A DNA stretch of 64,000 nt from Klebsiella electrica (GCF_006711645.1 NZ_CP041247.1:4340001-4404000), one strand, 5' to 3'; counted from the first letter of the stretch, positions 27,494 to 38,198 are shown. The notes: generated from the sequence alone by a model not told the origin. Program-made: numbers and translations.

Positions 27494-29884
27494 ATGGCAG
27501 AAACAAAGTCTCAACAATCACGGCTTCTCGTGACGCTGACAGCGCTCTTTGCAGCGTTCTGCGGCCTGTATCTTCTTATTGGCGGGGTATGGCTGGCGGC
27601 TCTTGGCGGCTCCTGGTACTACCCTATTGCTGGCCTGGTCATGCTGGCCGTCACCGTGATGCTGTTACAGGGCAAACGCGCAGCGCTCTGGCTGTATGCT
27701 GCGCTGCTTCTCGCCACCATGATCTGGGGCGTCTGGGAAGTCGGCTTTGACTTCTGGGCGCTTACGCCGCGTAGCGATATCCTGGTCTTCTTCGGCATCT
27801 GGCTTATTTTGCCTTTTGTCTGGCGTCGTCTGCCGATCCCATCGGGCGGCGCGGTCGCCGGTCTGATCGTTGCCCTGCTGATCAGCGGCGGCATCCTGAC
27901 CTGGGCCGGTTTTAATGACCCGCAGGAAGTGAACGGCACCCTGAATGCCGATGCGACGCCTGCGGCGCCGATCTCCACGGTTGCCGATAGCGACTGGCCG
28001 GCGTATGGCCGTAATCAGGAAGGTCAGCGTTATTCGCCGCTGAAGCAAATCAATGCCGATAACGTGAAAAACCTGAAGGAAGCCTGGGTGTTCCGCACCG
28101 GCGACCTGAAGCAGCCGAACGATCCGGGTGAAATCACCAACGAAGTGACGCCAATTAAAGTGGGGAACATGCTGTACCTGTGTACCGCCCACCAGCGTCT
28201 GTTTGCTCTTGATGCGGCTACCGGGAAAGAAAAATGGCACTTTGACCCGCAGCTGAACGCGGATCCGTCCTTCCAGCACGTCACCTGTCGCGGCGTCTCC
28301 TATCACGAAGCGAAAGCAGACAAGGCGCCGGCAGACGTCGTCGCCAACTGTCCGCGCCGGATTATCCTGCCGGTCAACGATGGTCGCCTGTTCGCGATTA
28401 ACGCCGACAACGGCCAGCTGTGCGAATCCTTTGCCAACAAAGGTATTCTCAATCTGCAGACCAATATGCCGGTCACCACGCCGGGGATGTATGAACCAAC
28501 GTCTCCGCCGATCGTGACCGATACCACCATTATCATTGCCGGCGCCGTGACCGATAACTTCTCAACGCGCGAACCGTCGGGCGTTATTCGCGGCTTTGAC
28601 GTCAACACCGGTAAACTGCTGTGGGTCTTCGATCCGGGCGCGAAAGATCCGAACGCCATTCCGGATGATCAACATCATTTCACGCTGAACTCCCCGAACT
28701 CCTGGGCACCTGCGGCCTATGATGCGAAGCTGGACCTCGTGTACCTGCCGATGGGCGTGACCACGCCGGATATCTGGGGCGGTAACCGTACGCCGGAACA
28801 GGAACGCTACGCCAGCTCTATCGTGGCGCTGAACGCGACCACCGGTAAACTGGCATGGAGCTATCAGACCGTTCACCACGATCTGTGGGACATGGATATG
28901 CCGTCTCAGCCTACGCTGGCGGATATCGACGTTAACGGTAAAACTGTTCCGGTCATCTACGCACCGGCCAAAACCGGTAATATCTTCGTTCTCGACCGTC
29001 GTAACGGCGAACTGGTTGTCCCGGCACCGGAAAAACCGGTTCCTCAGAGCGCAGCGAAAGGCGATTATGTCTCGAAAACTCAGCCATTCTCCGACCTGAG
29101 CTTCCGTCCGAAGAAAGATTTGACCGGCGCGGATATGTGGGGCGCCACCATGTTCGATCAGCTGGTGTGCCGCGTTATCTTCCACCAGCTGCGTTATGAA
29201 GGCATCTTCACCCCGCCGTCAGAACAAGGCACGCTGGTCTTCCCGGGTAACCTGGGAATGTTTGAATGGGGCGGGATTTCCGTTGATCCGAACCGTCAGG
29301 TGGCCATCGCCAACCCAATGGCGCTGCCGTTTGTATCGAAACTGATCCCACGCGGCCCGGGCAACCCGATGGAGCCGCCAAAAGACGCGAAAGGTTCCGG
29401 TACCGAATCCGGCATACAGCCGCAGTATGGCGTACCGTTCGGCGTGACCCTCAACGCCTTCCTGTCGCCGTTTGGCCTGCCGTGCAAACAGCCGGCCTGG
29501 GGTTACATCTCCGCGCTGGATCTGAAAACCAACGAAGTGGTATGGAAAAAACGTATCGGTACGCCGCAGGATAGCCTGCCGTTCCCGATGCCGGTCCAGC
29601 TGCCGTTTAACCTCGGTATGCCGATGCTTGGTGGCCCGATCTCCACCGCGGGCAACGTGCTGTTTATTGGCGCTACCGCCGATAACTACCTGCGCGCCTA
29701 CAACATGAGCAACGGGGAAAAACTGTGGCAGGCCCGTCTGCCGGCAGGCGGCCAGGCGACGCCGATGACCTATGAAGTGAATGGCAAACAGTATGTGGTC
29801 ATCGCCGCAGGCGGCCACGGCTCGTTTGGCACGAAGATGGGTGACTATATCGTCGCCTATGCACTGCCTGATGAGGCGCAATAA
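27494..29884 (+). CDS. gcd: Gcd, membrane PQQ-dependent glucose dehydrogenase
   Basis: Oxidises glucose to gluconolactone on the periplasmic face and passes electrons to ubiquinone. 796 residues, E. coli length. Five N-terminal membrane segments (about residues 10-140), then the eight-bladed PQQ propeller with repeated W-motifs (TGKEKWHFDPQ, TGKLLWVFDPG, TGKLAWSYQ, EKLWQARLPAGGQATPM). PQQ synthesis genes are not in the window, so activity depends on PQQ made elsewhere or imported. Confidence 0.97.
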   Translation: MAETKSQQSRLLVTLTALFAAFCGLYLLIGGVWLAALGGSWYYPIAGLVMLAVTVMLLQGKRAALWLYAALLLATMIWGVWEVGFDFWALTPRSDILVFFGIWLILPFVWRRLPIPSGGAVAGLIVALLISGGILTWAGFNDPQEVNGTLNADATPAAPISTVADSDWPAYGRNQEGQRYSPLKQINADNVKNLKEAWVFRTGDLKQPNDPGEITNEVTPIKVGNMLYLCTAHQRLFALDAATGKEKWHFDPQLNADPSFQHVTCRGVSYHEAKADKAPADVVANCPRRIILPVNDGRLFAINADNGQLCESFANKGILNLQTNMPVTTPGMYEPTSPPIVTDTTIIIAGAVTDNFSTREPSGVIRGFDVNTGKLLWVFDPGAKDPNAIPDDQHHFTLNSPNSWAPAAYDAKLDLVYLPMGVTTPDIWGGNRTPEQERYASSIVALNATTGKLAWSYQTVHHDLWDMDMPSQPTLADIDVNGKTVPVIYAPAKTGNIFVLDRRNGELVVPAPEKPVPQSAAKGDYVSKTQPFSDLSFRPKKDLTGADMWGATMFDQLVCRVIFHQLRYEGIFTPPSEQGTLVFPGNLGMFEWGGISVDPNRQVAIANPMALPFVSKLIPRGPGNPMEPPKDAKGSGTESGIQPQYGVPFGVTLNAFLSPFGLPCKQPAWGYISALDLKTNEVVWKKRIGTPQDSLPFPMPVQLPFNLGMPMLGGPISTAGNVLFIGATADNYLRAYNMSNGEKLWQARLPAGGQATPMTYEVNGKQYVVIAAGGHGSFGTKMGDYIVAYALPDEAQ

Positions 29885-29911
29885 GCCCAGGTAAAAACGC
29901 AGTAACAAAAC

Positions 29912-29942
29912 AGAAGGCCCGGTGAACACCGGGCCTCTTTAT
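29912..29942. terminator. Terminator between gcd and cueO (probably bidirectional)
   Basis: GGCCCGGTG (29916-29924), AA loop, CACCGGGCC (29927-29935), followed by TCTTTATT on the plus strand. Confidence 0.8.
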
Positions 29943-29975
29943 TATGCGGGCAGAATATCCCCGGCGGGGAAAAAC

Positions 29976-31586
29976 CTACACCGTAAAGCCGAGCATCATG
30001 CCGGTATCTTCATGTTCCAGCAGGTGGCAGTGCGCCATATAGGCATGCGCTTTCGACGCACCGTGATCGAACTTCACCAGCACTTCACTAACGCCCCCCT
30101 CAACCCGGACGGTATCTTTCCAGCCTGAACGATGCGCGGCAGGCGCAGCGCCATTTTCCGACAGAATACGGAACTGGGTGCCGTGAATATGGAACGGGTG
30201 CAGCATCATGTCGCCTTTGCCGGAAATCACCCAGCGCTCAAACTGCCCTTTCGCCGCGGCGAACAGCGGGGTATTCATATCAAAGGCCTGGCCATTGATC
30301 CGGTTAGCATCATGGAAATCGAAACCGTCGGCACCGTGGTTCATCTGTCCCATGCCGCCGTGGTTCATGTTCCCCATATCGCCATGATTCATCTGCCCCT
30401 TGGCGCTCATATTGCCCATATTGCCGTGATCCATCATGCTACCGTGGTTCATGCCGGACATCGCCCGATCACCATATTTTTGCATCAGCGCCTGCATTCC
30501 CATCATGTCCAGCATCGGATCCATCGACAGCTGGAGCGTGCGCTGTGTCAGCCCCTCCAGCGACGGCAGCGCCGGCATGCTGACCAAAGAATCCGGCAGT
30601 GTGCCGGATGCCTGGATAGTCAGCGGCTGGATGCGCAGGACCGGCTGCGGCTTGTCGAACGGCACAATCGCCATCCCCATTTGACTCACCGGCAAGGTGA
30701 GCAGATCGAAGGCTTTACCGTCGCGGGTATCCACCAGCACTTCAAAGCGCTCCCCTATTAACACCGGCAGCTCGCTGACTTTCACCGGTTCGGCAAGCAG
30801 TCCTCCGTCGCTGGCGATAACGTACATCGACCGGTTATCGCTGGTGGTGAAATTCAGCGAGCGGGCGTTACAGCCGTTCAGTAAACGTAAGCGCAGCCAG
30901 CCGCGCGGCGCGGCATGTTCAGGGTAGAGCGCCCCGTTTGCCAGCAAGGTATCGCCAAACCAGCCGACCGCCGCGCTCATGATGTCGAGCTGATAATCGA
31001 TCTCGCCGGCGGCGGTAAAACGCTTATCCTGCACAATCACCGGTACATCATCGATCCCCCACTGCCTGGGCAACAGCAACCGCTCGCTTTCCTCATCAGA
31101 AATCAGCACCAGCCCCGCCAGCCCCATCGCCACCTGACGACCGGTTTTTCCATGCTGGTGCGGGTGGAACCAGCAGGTGGCGGCCCGCTGGCTGGGGGTA
31201 AAGTTCACGCTGCGGGAGGCGCCTGGCGCGATGATCCCCTGCGGACCGCCGTCGACCTCACCCGGCACCTCCAGCCCATGCCAGTGTACGGTGGTCTCTT
31301 CGGCCAGGCGATTATGGATATCCACGGTCACCGCCTCCCCTTTTTTGAGCTTCAGCGCCGGCCCCAACAGATTGCCGTTATAGCCCCAGGTGGTCGCCTG
31401 ATGCGGACCAAACTGCGTTTTTCCGGCCTGGATCGTTAATGTGATGCGATTACGTGCGTCGGCGGTCAGAAGATCGGGCACCGGCAGAGCCGGGCGGCTG
31501 GCGGCGAAAACCGGGCGGCTCCACAGCGGCAGCGCGCTGAATACGCTGGCCGCCGCGGTTAATTTGATAAATTCACGACGTTGCAT
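29976..31586 (-). CDS. cueO: CueO, periplasmic multicopper oxidase
   Basis: Oxidises Cu(I) to Cu(II) and phenolic siderophores, protecting the periplasm from copper. Start at 31586 ([20 protein letters not shown]), a twin-arginine-type signal as in E. coli. Copper motifs: [23 protein letters not shown] and HCHLLEHE. 536 residues against 516 in E. coli; the extra length is in the Met/His-rich insert (MNHG, MGNM and [13 protein letters not shown] repeats). The in-frame extension to 31721 covers its own promoter and is rejected. Confidence 0.96.
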   Translation of the reverse strand: MQRREFIKLTAAASVFSALPLWSRPVFAASRPALPVPDLLTADARNRITLTIQAGKTQFGPHQATTWGYNGNLLGPALKLKKGEAVTVDIHNRLAEETTVHWHGLEVPGEVDGGPQGIIAPGASRSVNFTPSQRAATCWFHPHQHGKTGRQVAMGLAGLVLISDEESERLLLPRQWGIDDVPVIVQDKRFTAAGEIDYQLDIMSAAVGWFGDTLLANGALYPEHAAPRGWLRLRLLNGCNARSLNFTTSDNRSMYVIASDGGLLAEPVKVSELPVLIGERFEVLVDTRDGKAFDLLTLPVSQMGMAIVPFDKPQPVLRIQPLTIQASGTLPDSLVSMPALPSLEGLTQRTLQLSMDPMLDMMGMQALMQKYGDRAMSGMNHGSMMDHGNMGNMSAKGQMNHGDMGNMNHGGMGQMNHGADGFDFHDANRINGQAFDMNTPLFAAAKGQFERWVISGKGDMMLHPFHIHGTQFRILSENGAAPAAHRSGWKDTVRVEGGVSEVLVKFDHGASKAHAYMAHCHLLEHEDTGMMLGFTV

Positions 31587-31622
31587 TTTCACATCCTTTT
31601 TATTCTGCTGGTGAACTTTTGA

Positions 31623-31653
31623 GCTTAAACCTTCCACCAGCAGGAAGGTCAAG
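31623..31653 (-). promoter_or_regulatory. CueR-type promoter of cueO
   Basis: ACCTTCC-N7-GGAAGGT (31629-31649) is a CueR/MerR-type dyad. On the minus strand it lies between TTGACC (-35) and TAAGCT (-10) with the elongated 19-bp spacer characteristic of MerR-family activation. Confidence 0.85.
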
Positions 31654-31732
31654 CAGAAGAGTAAGAATAAAGCTCTACGTAGTGTAAAGAAGTATGCTAA
31701 CGTTGAGCGTCCGTGATTCAATGGTAGAGAAA

Positions 31733-32080
31733 ATGAAGACGCTTTTCAGAACAATAGTGCTCGGCAGCCTGCTTGCTCTATCCGCCAATAGCTATGCGTT
31801 AAGTGAGTCCGAAGCGGAAGATATGGCTGATTTAACGGCGGTATTTGTCTTTCTGAAAAACGACTGCGGTTACCAGAATCTGCCGAATACCCAAATTCGT
31901 CGCGCGCTGGTCTTTTTTGCTCAACAGAACCAATGGGATCTGAGCAACTACGACAGTTTCAATATGAAGGCGCTCGGTGAAGACAGCTACCGCGACCTCA
32001 GCGGTATCAAAATCCCCACGACGAAAAAATGCAAGGCGTTGGCCCGCGATTCGCTGAGCCTGCTCGCTTACGTGAAATAG
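31733..32080 (+). CDS. yacC: YacC, PulS/OutS-family exported protein
   Basis: 115 residues with an N-terminal signal peptide ([22 protein letters not shown]) and two cysteines (NDCGYQ, KKCKAL). Close to E. coli YacC, a member of the family that includes type II secretion pilotins (PulS/OutS); its own role is not established. Start at 31733 by homology; the frame is open from 31694. Confidence 0.9.
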   Translation: MKTLFRTIVLGSLLALSANSYALSESEAEDMADLTAVFVFLKNDCGYQNLPNTQIRRALVFFAQQNQWDLSNYDSFNMKALGEDSYRDLSGIKIPTTKKCKALARDSLSLLAYVK

Positions 32081-32275
32081 TCCACCCGCCGGGCCCGAAC
32101 ACAATCCCGCCGCCTGTATAAGGTGGCATGGTCTTCCCGTCCCGCCATTCCTGCCATGCAGCCTGCCGCCATGCGAACGGCTGAAATATCCACCGTGCAT
32201 CATCATCCAGAGTTGGCTATGATGTTGCGCTCGTTTTTCGAGCGTACCGGATGTTCACAATGGAGGAACCCGCCT

Positions 32276-33145
32276 GTGGCTGATAACAATCTGTGGCATG
32301 AAACGCTGCACGACCATTTTGGTCAGTATTTTGCGGTTGATAAGGTGCTGTATCACGAAAAGACCGATCACCAGGATTTGATCATTTTTGAGAATGCAGC
32401 CTTTGGCCGCGTGATGGCGCTGGACGGGGTGGTACAAACCAGCGAACGCGATGAGTTTATCTATCATGAGATGATGACCCATGTCCCGCTGATGGCCCAC
32501 GGCAAGGCGAAACATGTGCTGATCATCGGCGGCGGTGACGGCGCGATGCTGCGAGAAGTGTCTCGTCACAGCACCATCGAAACCATCACCATGGTCGAAA
32601 TCGACGCTGGCGTGGTCTCATTCTGCCGCCAGTATCTGCCAAATCATAACGCGGGCGCTTATGACGATCCGCGCTTTACGCTGGTGATTGACGATGGCGT
32701 CAATTTTGTTAACCAGACCACGCAAACGTTTGATGTGATAATCTCCGACTGCACCGACCCTATCGGTCCCGGCGAGAGCCTGTTCACCTCGGCCTTTTAC
32801 GAAGGCTGCAAGCGCTGCCTGAACCCCGGCGGCATTTTTGTCGCCCAGAACGGCGTCTGCTTCCTGCAACAGGATGAAACGATCGACAGCCACCGCAAAC
32901 TCGGCCACTATTTCAGCGATGTCAGCTTCTATCAGGCCGCGATTCCGACCTACTATGGCGGCATTATGACCTTCGCGTGGGCGACCGATAATGCTGCCCT
33001 GCGCGACCTGTCCAATGAAATTATCCAGGCGCGTTTTCACAAAGCGAACCTGAAGTGCCGTTACTATAATCCGGCCATTCACAAGGCGGCCTTTGCCCTA
33101 CCGCAATATTTACAGGATGCGCTGTCCGCCAGCGATCCTCAGTAA
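32276..33145 (+). CDS. speE: SpeE, spermidine synthase (GTG start)
   Basis: Transfers aminopropyl from decarboxylated SAM to putrescine. 289 residues; [11 protein letters not shown] (cofactor loop), DDGVNFV and [13 protein letters not shown] (catalytic Asp region). Begins at GTG 32276 with TGGAGGA about eight bases upstream. An in-frame open stretch from 32123 is not SpeE-like. Followed 14 bases later by speD, whose product supplies the co-substrate. Confidence 0.95.
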   Translation: MADNNLWHETLHDHFGQYFAVDKVLYHEKTDHQDLIIFENAAFGRVMALDGVVQTSERDEFIYHEMMTHVPLMAHGKAKHVLIIGGGDGAMLREVSRHSTIETITMVEIDAGVVSFCRQYLPNHNAGAYDDPRFTLVIDDGVNFVNQTTQTFDVIISDCTDPIGPGESLFTSAFYEGCKRCLNPGGIFVAQNGVCFLQQDETIDSHRKLGHYFSDVSFYQAAIPTYYGGIMTFAWATDNAALRDLSNEIIQARFHKANLKCRYYNPAIHKAAFALPQYLQDALSASDPQ

Positions 33146-33159
33146 GGGGGTGAACTAAA

Positions 33160-33954
33160 TTGAAAAAACTGAAGCTGCACGGCTTTAACAACCTGACCAA
33201 GAGCCTGAGTTTTTGTATTTACGATATCTGCTACGCCAAAACGGCAGAGGAGCGCGATGGCTACATCGCCTATATAGATGAACTCTATAACGCCAACCGT
33301 CTGACCGAGATTTTGTCAGAGACCTGCTCGATCATCGGTGCCAACATTCTGAACATTGCCCGCCAGGATTATGAACCTCAGGGGGCCAGCGTCACGATTC
33401 TGGTCAGTGAAGAACCGGTTGATCCGCAGCTTATCGACCAGACCGAACGCCCGGGCCCGCTCCCGGAAGCCGTCGTCGCCCATCTCGACAAGAGCCATAT
33501 TTGCGTGCACACCTACCCGGAAAGCCATCCCGAGGGCGGGCTGTGCACCTTCCGTGCTGATATCGAAGTCTCCACCTGTGGGGTTATTTCACCGCTTAAT
33601 GCGTTGAATTATCTCATCCATCAGCTGGAATCTGACATTGTCACTATTGATTATCGCGTCCGCGGTTTTACCCGTGATATCAATGGCATGAAGCACTTTA
33701 TTGACCATGAAATCAATTCCATTCAGAACTTTATGTCCGAGGACATCAAAGCGCTGTATGACATGGTAGACGTCAACGTCTACCAGGAAAATATCTTCCA
33801 CACCAAAATGCTGCTGAAAGAGTTCGATCTGAAGCACTACATGTTCCACACCAGGCCCGAAGACCTCAGCGCAGAAGAGCGCAAGTCCATCACCAGTCTA
33901 CTGTGGAAAGAGATGCGAGAAATTTACTACGCCCGCAACATTCCGTATATCTGA
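33160..33954 (+). CDS. speD: SpeD, S-adenosylmethionine decarboxylase proenzyme (TTG start)
   Basis: Pyruvoyl-dependent enzyme making decarboxylated SAM for SpeE. 264 residues, self-cleavage at Lys111-Ser112 ([14 protein letters not shown]). Start codon TTG at 33160, as in E. coli speD, preceded by GGGGG at about nine bases. Operon with speE. Confidence 0.97.
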   Translation: MKKLKLHGFNNLTKSLSFCIYDICYAKTAEERDGYIAYIDELYNANRLTEILSETCSIIGANILNIARQDYEPQGASVTILVSEEPVDPQLIDQTERPGPLPEAVVAHLDKSHICVHTYPESHPEGGLCTFRADIEVSTCGVISPLNALNYLIHQLESDIVTIDYRVRGFTRDINGMKHFIDHEINSIQNFMSEDIKALYDMVDVNVYQENIFHTKMLLKEFDLKHYMFHTRPEDLSAEERKSITSLLWKEMREIYYARNIPYI

Positions 33955-33960
33955 GAAACG

Positions 33961-33990
33961 CAGACAGGGCTACGGCAGTGGCCCTGTCTG
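33961..33990. terminator. Terminator hairpin between speD and the DeoR-family gene
   Basis: CAGACAGGGC (33961-33970) and GCCCTGTCTG (33981-33990) form a perfect 10-bp stem between convergent genes; T-run is weak. Confidence 0.55.
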
Positions 33991-33991
33991 G

Positions 33992-34750
33992 TTATGCCAG
34001 GTGAAGCCGGCAAGGCAGGTTGGCGAGCGCCTCCTGCGCCTGGGTCGCCAGGCCGCGATCGGTGACGATATCCGTCAGACTGGCAAGCGGGGTGACGCAA
34101 AACAGCGACCAGGAGCCATATTTGCTGCTGTCCGCTAACAGCACCCGGCGGCTCGCATTCAGCGCCAGATCCTGCTTGAGCCCCGCCTTCTCTTCCGTCG
34201 GCGTGGTAATCCCCTTCTCCAGACTCCATGAATTACAGCTAATAAATGCGATATCCGGGTAGATACCGCGCAGCAGTTTACGACCGTGATCGCCAATGCA
34301 TGACTGGCTGCTGTCATCGATGCGACCGCCGATGATGGTCACCTCGATCTGCTTAAACTCCGAGAGAAACAGGGCGATGCGTAAATCGGAGGTAATTACG
34401 CGCAGCGGCAGCGAAGTCAGGTTACGCGCCAGCTCCAGCATCGTCGTCCCGGCATCCAGCACGACCGAATCGCCGGCTTTAATCATCGACAGGGCCAGTA
34501 GGGCAATCGCGCTCTTTTCCTGGGGATGCAGCAGCTGCTTTTCATTGGTCGTCGGCTGGGCCGGGATAAAGCGGTTAAGCGCCACGCCGCCGTGGCTGCG
34601 ATTAATCACGCCCTGCTCATCCAGCTTAATCAGATCGCGACGTATGGTCGCGGGCGAAGCGTCAATAGCGGTAACCAGTTGTTCAACGGTGACCAGATTA
34701 TGGCCTTTCAGATAGTCCAGAATCTGGTCTAAGCGATTTTGTGACTTCAT
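33992..34750 (-). CDS. DeoR/GlpR-family transcriptional regulator of the D-threonate cluster
   Basis: 252 residues. N-terminal helix-turn-helix ([33 protein letters not shown]) and a C-terminal DeoR sensor domain ([39 protein letters not shown]), which binds phosphorylated sugar-type ligands. Start at 34750 ([11 protein letters not shown]) with AAAGGGA upstream; ATG 34768 is possible. It lies 127 bases after pdxA2 on the same strand and likely acts on the palindromes at 38099-38214. The ligand is not visible from the sequence. Confidence 0.9.
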   Translation of the reverse strand: MKSQNRLDQILDYLKGHNLVTVEQLVTAIDASPATIRRDLIKLDEQGVINRSHGGVALNRFIPAQPTTNEKQLLHPQEKSAIALLALSMIKAGDSVVLDAGTTMLELARNLTSLPLRVITSDLRIALFLSEFKQIEVTIIGGRIDDSSQSCIGDHGRKLLRGIYPDIAFISCNSWSLEKGITTPTEEKAGLKQDLALNASRRVLLADSSKYGSWSLFCVTPLASLTDIVTDRGLATQAQEALANLPCRLHLA

Positions 34751-34877
34751 ATCCCTTTCATCTTTCACGTTGTAAGCCGACAGCCACGCCAGCGCTTAAC
34801 CGGCGCGGGTAACCGCCTCAGGCACTGCGGACTGCCGCCTTGTGCAACCTGAATGAATCCGGATAACAGTCTATAAA

Positions 34878-35861
34878 TTAAGCAAGCTGAGCGGCTAGCT
34901 GGATAGAAATCGCCATGCTCTCAGACTTAGCTTTACCTGTCCAGGCAATATCAAACGCGGTGCCATGATCCGCTGAGGTGCGGATAAACGGCAGCCCGGC
35001 GGTGATATTAACGCCATCATAGAAGCCAAGCAGCTTCAACGGAATATGCCCCTGGTCGTGATACATCGCCACCACCATATCGTACTGCCCTTCCCAGGCC
35101 TGCAGAAAGACGGTATCCGGCGGGCAAGGGCCATAAACGGCCACGCCCTGCTGCTGCATCTGCGCAATCGCCGGGCCGACAATGTTGATCTCCTCATCGC
35201 CAAAAAGACCGTTTTCACCAGCATGAGGATTAACGCCGGCGACCGCGATACGCGGGGAACTGACCCCCACGCGCCGTAAGAAAGTGTCGGCAAGCGAGAT
35301 AACCGTTTTAATACGCTCGTCGTTCAGCGTATCGAGGAACTTACGCAGCGCAATATGCGTCGAAACGTGTATGACCTTCAGCTTGTCGGTATACAGCACC
35401 ATCGCATAATCACGGCTGTCCGTCAGGCGGGCCAGCAGTTCAGTATGGCCCGGATACATGTGCCCCGCCAGATGAAGCGCCTCTTTATTCAGCGGCGCGG
35501 TCGCAATGGCGGAAACCTCTCCCGCCAGCGCCATTTCGGTGGCCCGCTTAACGCAGCGGTACGCCAGATCGCCAGCCTGAGCCTGCACCTTTCCCGGTAT
35601 AAGCCTGGCCGGGTCTTTCAGCGGTTCGTCAATGACGTTAACGATCCCCGGCGCAAAGCGCGCCTGGGAAACCTGCTTGATCGGACGTAATTCTACGGGC
35701 GGCGTGACGCCGGACGCCTGCAGACGCTGTAGCGTCTGTAAACATCCCACCACCACTGCCGGCGTGCCGGAAAGCGCGCCTTCGGCCAGAGATTTGATAA
35801 TGATTTCGGGCCCGATGCCTGCCGGGTCGCCCATCGTGACGGCAATTACGTTATTTGTCAC
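34878..35861 (-). CDS. pdxA2: PdxA2, 4-phospho-D-threonate 3-dehydrogenase (GTG start)
   Basis: PdxA-family NAD-dependent dehydrogenase. Enzymes of the PdxA2 branch next to DUF1537 kinases oxidise and decarboxylate 4-phospho-D-threonate (or -erythronate) to DHAP. 327 residues with TMGDPAGIGPEI, metal ligands in GHTELLA and AMYHDQGHIPLK, and GTAFDIA. GTG start at 35861 with GAGGAG six bases upstream, overlapping the end of dtnK by 11 bases. Distinct from vitamin B6 pdxA; assignment rests on neighbours as well as sequence. Confidence 0.9.
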   Translation of the reverse strand: MTNNVIAVTMGDPAGIGPEIIIKSLAEGALSGTPAVVVGCLQTLQRLQASGVTPPVELRPIKQVSQARFAPGIVNVIDEPLKDPARLIPGKVQAQAGDLAYRCVKRATEMALAGEVSAIATAPLNKEALHLAGHMYPGHTELLARLTDSRDYAMVLYTDKLKVIHVSTHIALRKFLDTLNDERIKTVISLADTFLRRVGVSSPRIAVAGVNPHAGENGLFGDEEINIVGPAIAQMQQQGVAVYGPCPPDTVFLQAWEGQYDMVVAMYHDQGHIPLKLLGFYDGVNITAGLPFIRTSADHGTAFDIAWTGKAKSESMAISIQLAAQLA

Positions 35862-37125
35862 TATACAGCTCCTCAATAAAATAAAGTGCATCCCGAAGCG
35901 TGGCTTCGCCGCCAAATCCACCGGCTTTGGTGATCACCGGTAGATCGTCAATTTCGCTGTTCACCAGCGTTCCGCAGGGCACGCAGGGCGCCACTTCGCT
36001 GGCGATACGATAACCTTCAGCCCCGAGCGCTCTCGCCACGGCGATGGCAATATCTCCGCCCGTGAGGAACAGCCCTCCGATTTGCGCCCGGTTGATGACG
36101 GCGAGCGTAATACCGCCTAGTGCTGAGCTAATGCAGTCTCCTAGCTGCTGGCGTGAAAGCTGGTAGCGTTCGCACAGCGTCTCAATCATCCCGCGCGCAT
36201 CGGCGTCGCGGCAGGTTCTCAGCACACAATGCTGACGGTCGCGCAAAATAGCGCTGGCCTGGCGGACTATCTTTTCCTTTATGCTATCGCTGTCCGTTTG
36301 TAGCAGCGCCTCAACATCAATATCGACAATCCCCAGCGCCCTCTCTTTCGCCGCAAACACAATCTGCTGCCGGGTTGCCTCACTCATCGAACCGGCAACC
36401 ACCAGCACCGGCAGCTGCAGCCGTGAACTGAGGTAACACTCTGCCGGCAGCGCGTTAGCAAAACCCGCCGCGCCAACGAGTAAGTAACGCTGGTTAAGCC
36501 CGGCCACCGCCTGCGCCAGCAGAGCCAAATCGCCATCGTTTTCGGCATCAACGACCACAATCCCGCCGTCGCTCTCGCCGATACGCTGGAGTTCGGCGCC
36601 TGAGCCACCGCCACGTACCGTCGCCAGATCCAGCTCATAAACCGGACAGGTGGTCTGTAATTCAAGCAATGTCTTGATATGGGAAGAGATAATCGGTGTT
36701 TTGGGATCGCTGGCAAATTCTGTTTCGACGAGCGGTACGCCATGCACCAGACACTGCCCGTTCCTCGTCACCCGGCCCGCCGCGGGAATCGCTGCCGCCA
36801 CGATGGCCAGCCTGGCACCACTGGCCTGCATTGCCGCCTCGACCTCCGCGCCGACGTTACCGCGGAACGTCGAATCTATCTTTTTGTATACCAGCGGTGG
36901 ATTGTCCCGCTCGCAAAACCAGGGCGCGACGACCGCGCCCACCTTCTCTGCCGCCTGAGCCGGCTCCAACGCCCTGCTTTCGGTATTTATCACCAGCACA
37001 TCAGCCTGACGTGACGCTTGCTGCCGCTCATTGAACATGACCTCAGTACGCGCGCCCTTTTTGGCCAGCTGGACTCCTGTATCATTTGCTCCGGTAAAAT
37101 CATCTGCGATAACAATCATCTTCAT
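35851..37125 (-). CDS. dtnK: DtnK, D-threonate kinase (DUF1537 family)
   Basis: Four-carbon acid sugar kinase family. 424 residues: N-terminal domain IADDFTGANDTGVQLAKKG and KKIDSTFRGNVGAEVEAA, C-terminal nucleotide-binding domain ending FLTGGDIAIAVARALG. With pdxA2 as the only dehydrogenase in the cluster the best-fit substrate is D-threonate; D-erythronate or related acids are possible. Start overlaps the permease stop (TAATG). Confidence 0.88.
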   Translation of the reverse strand: MKMIVIADDFTGANDTGVQLAKKGARTEVMFNERQQASRQADVLVINTESRALEPAQAAEKVGAVVAPWFCERDNPPLVYKKIDSTFRGNVGAEVEAAMQASGARLAIVAAAIPAAGRVTRNGQCLVHGVPLVETEFASDPKTPIISSHIKTLLELQTTCPVYELDLATVRGGGSGAELQRIGESDGGIVVVDAENDGDLALLAQAVAGLNQRYLLVGAAGFANALPAECYLSSRLQLPVLVVAGSMSEATRQQIVFAAKERALGIVDIDVEALLQTDSDSIKEKIVRQASAILRDRQHCVLRTCRDADARGMIETLCERYQLSRQQLGDCISSALGGITLAVINRAQIGGLFLTGGDIAIAVARALGAEGYRIASEVAPCVPCGTLVNSEIDDLPVITKAGGFGGEATLRDALYFIEELYSDK

Positions 37126-38084
37126 TATGGTTTCTCCCCGAGGACTACCTTCGCCTGCTGCTGGTTACGTTTCGCCACCCACGACGTCAGCGCTGGCGTT
37201 AAGAGGGCGGTCACAATCACCGACGTGGCCACCAGCGGCGTTGCCACCGCCACGATCTCGCCCAGCGCGGGATCCGCCTGGGCAATGGCCATCGGCGTGG
37301 CAACGGCGTTACCCGCGGTGCTGGAAGCCGCTGCACCGGCAATACCAGTGCCGCCCAGCAGACGATCGACTTTAATATTGAAGAAACCGCCTACCAGAGT
37401 GGTCAGCACGCCCAGCAGGATCCCGGCAAGCCCGCCCTTCAGCAGCATGGACAGGTCGATTCCGGCGCCTAGCGCAAAAGCAAAGAACGGGATCAGCAGC
37501 GGGCCGCCTTTCGTGAGGAATTCACGCATCTGCACATCCAGATTGCCGAGCAGCATGCCGATAAGCATGGGGATCAGCACCACCACGATCGACATCAGCG
37601 GAATATTAGCCATACCCGCCGCGCCCAGAGCGATCATCGTCAGTATCGGGCCATCGCTCAGCGACATCAGCGGCGTAGCCCCCACCTCATTCTCGCTGCC
37701 AAACTCGCCGGCCAGTGCGGCATACAGGCCGCCATTCGTGTTGCTCATCGCGGCAATAATGGCGACGGAGGAGAGCCCCCACAGACCGTCGACGCCAAAA
37801 AACGTCTCGACGGTAAATCCAAGCGCCACCGCCACAACAAATTTAGTGAAGGTAATACCGCCGCCAATCAACAGAGATTTAGGGGCGGCTTTTATATGGA
37901 TACCCGCCCCCATGCAGAGTAAAAACGCCCCGATAAGCGGCGCGGCGCCGTTCTTAAATAATGCCGTGGTAAAGCCCCCTACCTGCAGCGCCTCGGGGGC
38001 GAAAGTATTGAGCATAGCCCCCAGCACAAGCGGGACGACCATCATCCCTCCCGGGATTTTTTCTATTGTCGCTTTAATTTTCAC
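37125..38084 (-). CDS. KdgT-family permease, probable D-threonate transporter
   Basis: 319 residues, about ten membrane segments, of the 2-keto-3-deoxygluconate transporter family (MKIKATIEKIPGGMMVVPLVLGA; MSNTNGGLYAAL; ASSTAGNAVATP). Position as first gene of an operon with dtnK and pdxA2 suggests it imports their substrate; it is not necessarily a KDG transporter. Confidence 0.88.
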   Translation of the reverse strand: MKIKATIEKIPGGMMVVPLVLGAMLNTFAPEALQVGGFTTALFKNGAAPLIGAFLLCMGAGIHIKAAPKSLLIGGGITFTKFVVAVALGFTVETFFGVDGLWGLSSVAIIAAMSNTNGGLYAALAGEFGSENEVGATPLMSLSDGPILTMIALGAAGMANIPLMSIVVVLIPMLIGMLLGNLDVQMREFLTKGGPLLIPFFAFALGAGIDLSMLLKGGLAGILLGVLTTLVGGFFNIKVDRLLGGTGIAGAAASSTAGNAVATPMAIAQADPALGEIVAVATPLVATSVIVTALLTPALTSWVAKRNQQQAKVVLGEKP

Positions 38085-38098
38085 ATCGCCCTCCTGGT

Positions 38099-38134
38099 TG
38101 ATTTAATGCAATCACAAATGATTACAATAAATCA
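38099..38134. promoter_or_regulatory. Two operator-like palindromes before the permease gene
   Basis: TGATTTAATGCAATCA (38099-38114) and TGATTACAATAAATCA (38119-38134), 20 bases apart start to start, immediately upstream of the permease start. Both fit TGATTWAWTGYAATCA (the second read on the other strand). Confidence 0.65.
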
Positions 38135-38198
38135 AATAAAAGAAAAATAAGGCTCAGATCGCAGTTCCAGGCCAATATTAAGCCGTTTAATGATTATT

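Noticed and set aside
30324..30480. Short tandem repeats (CATGTTC/CCATAT-like)
   Set aside because: They encode the Met/His-rich copper loop of CueO, not a regulatory repeat.
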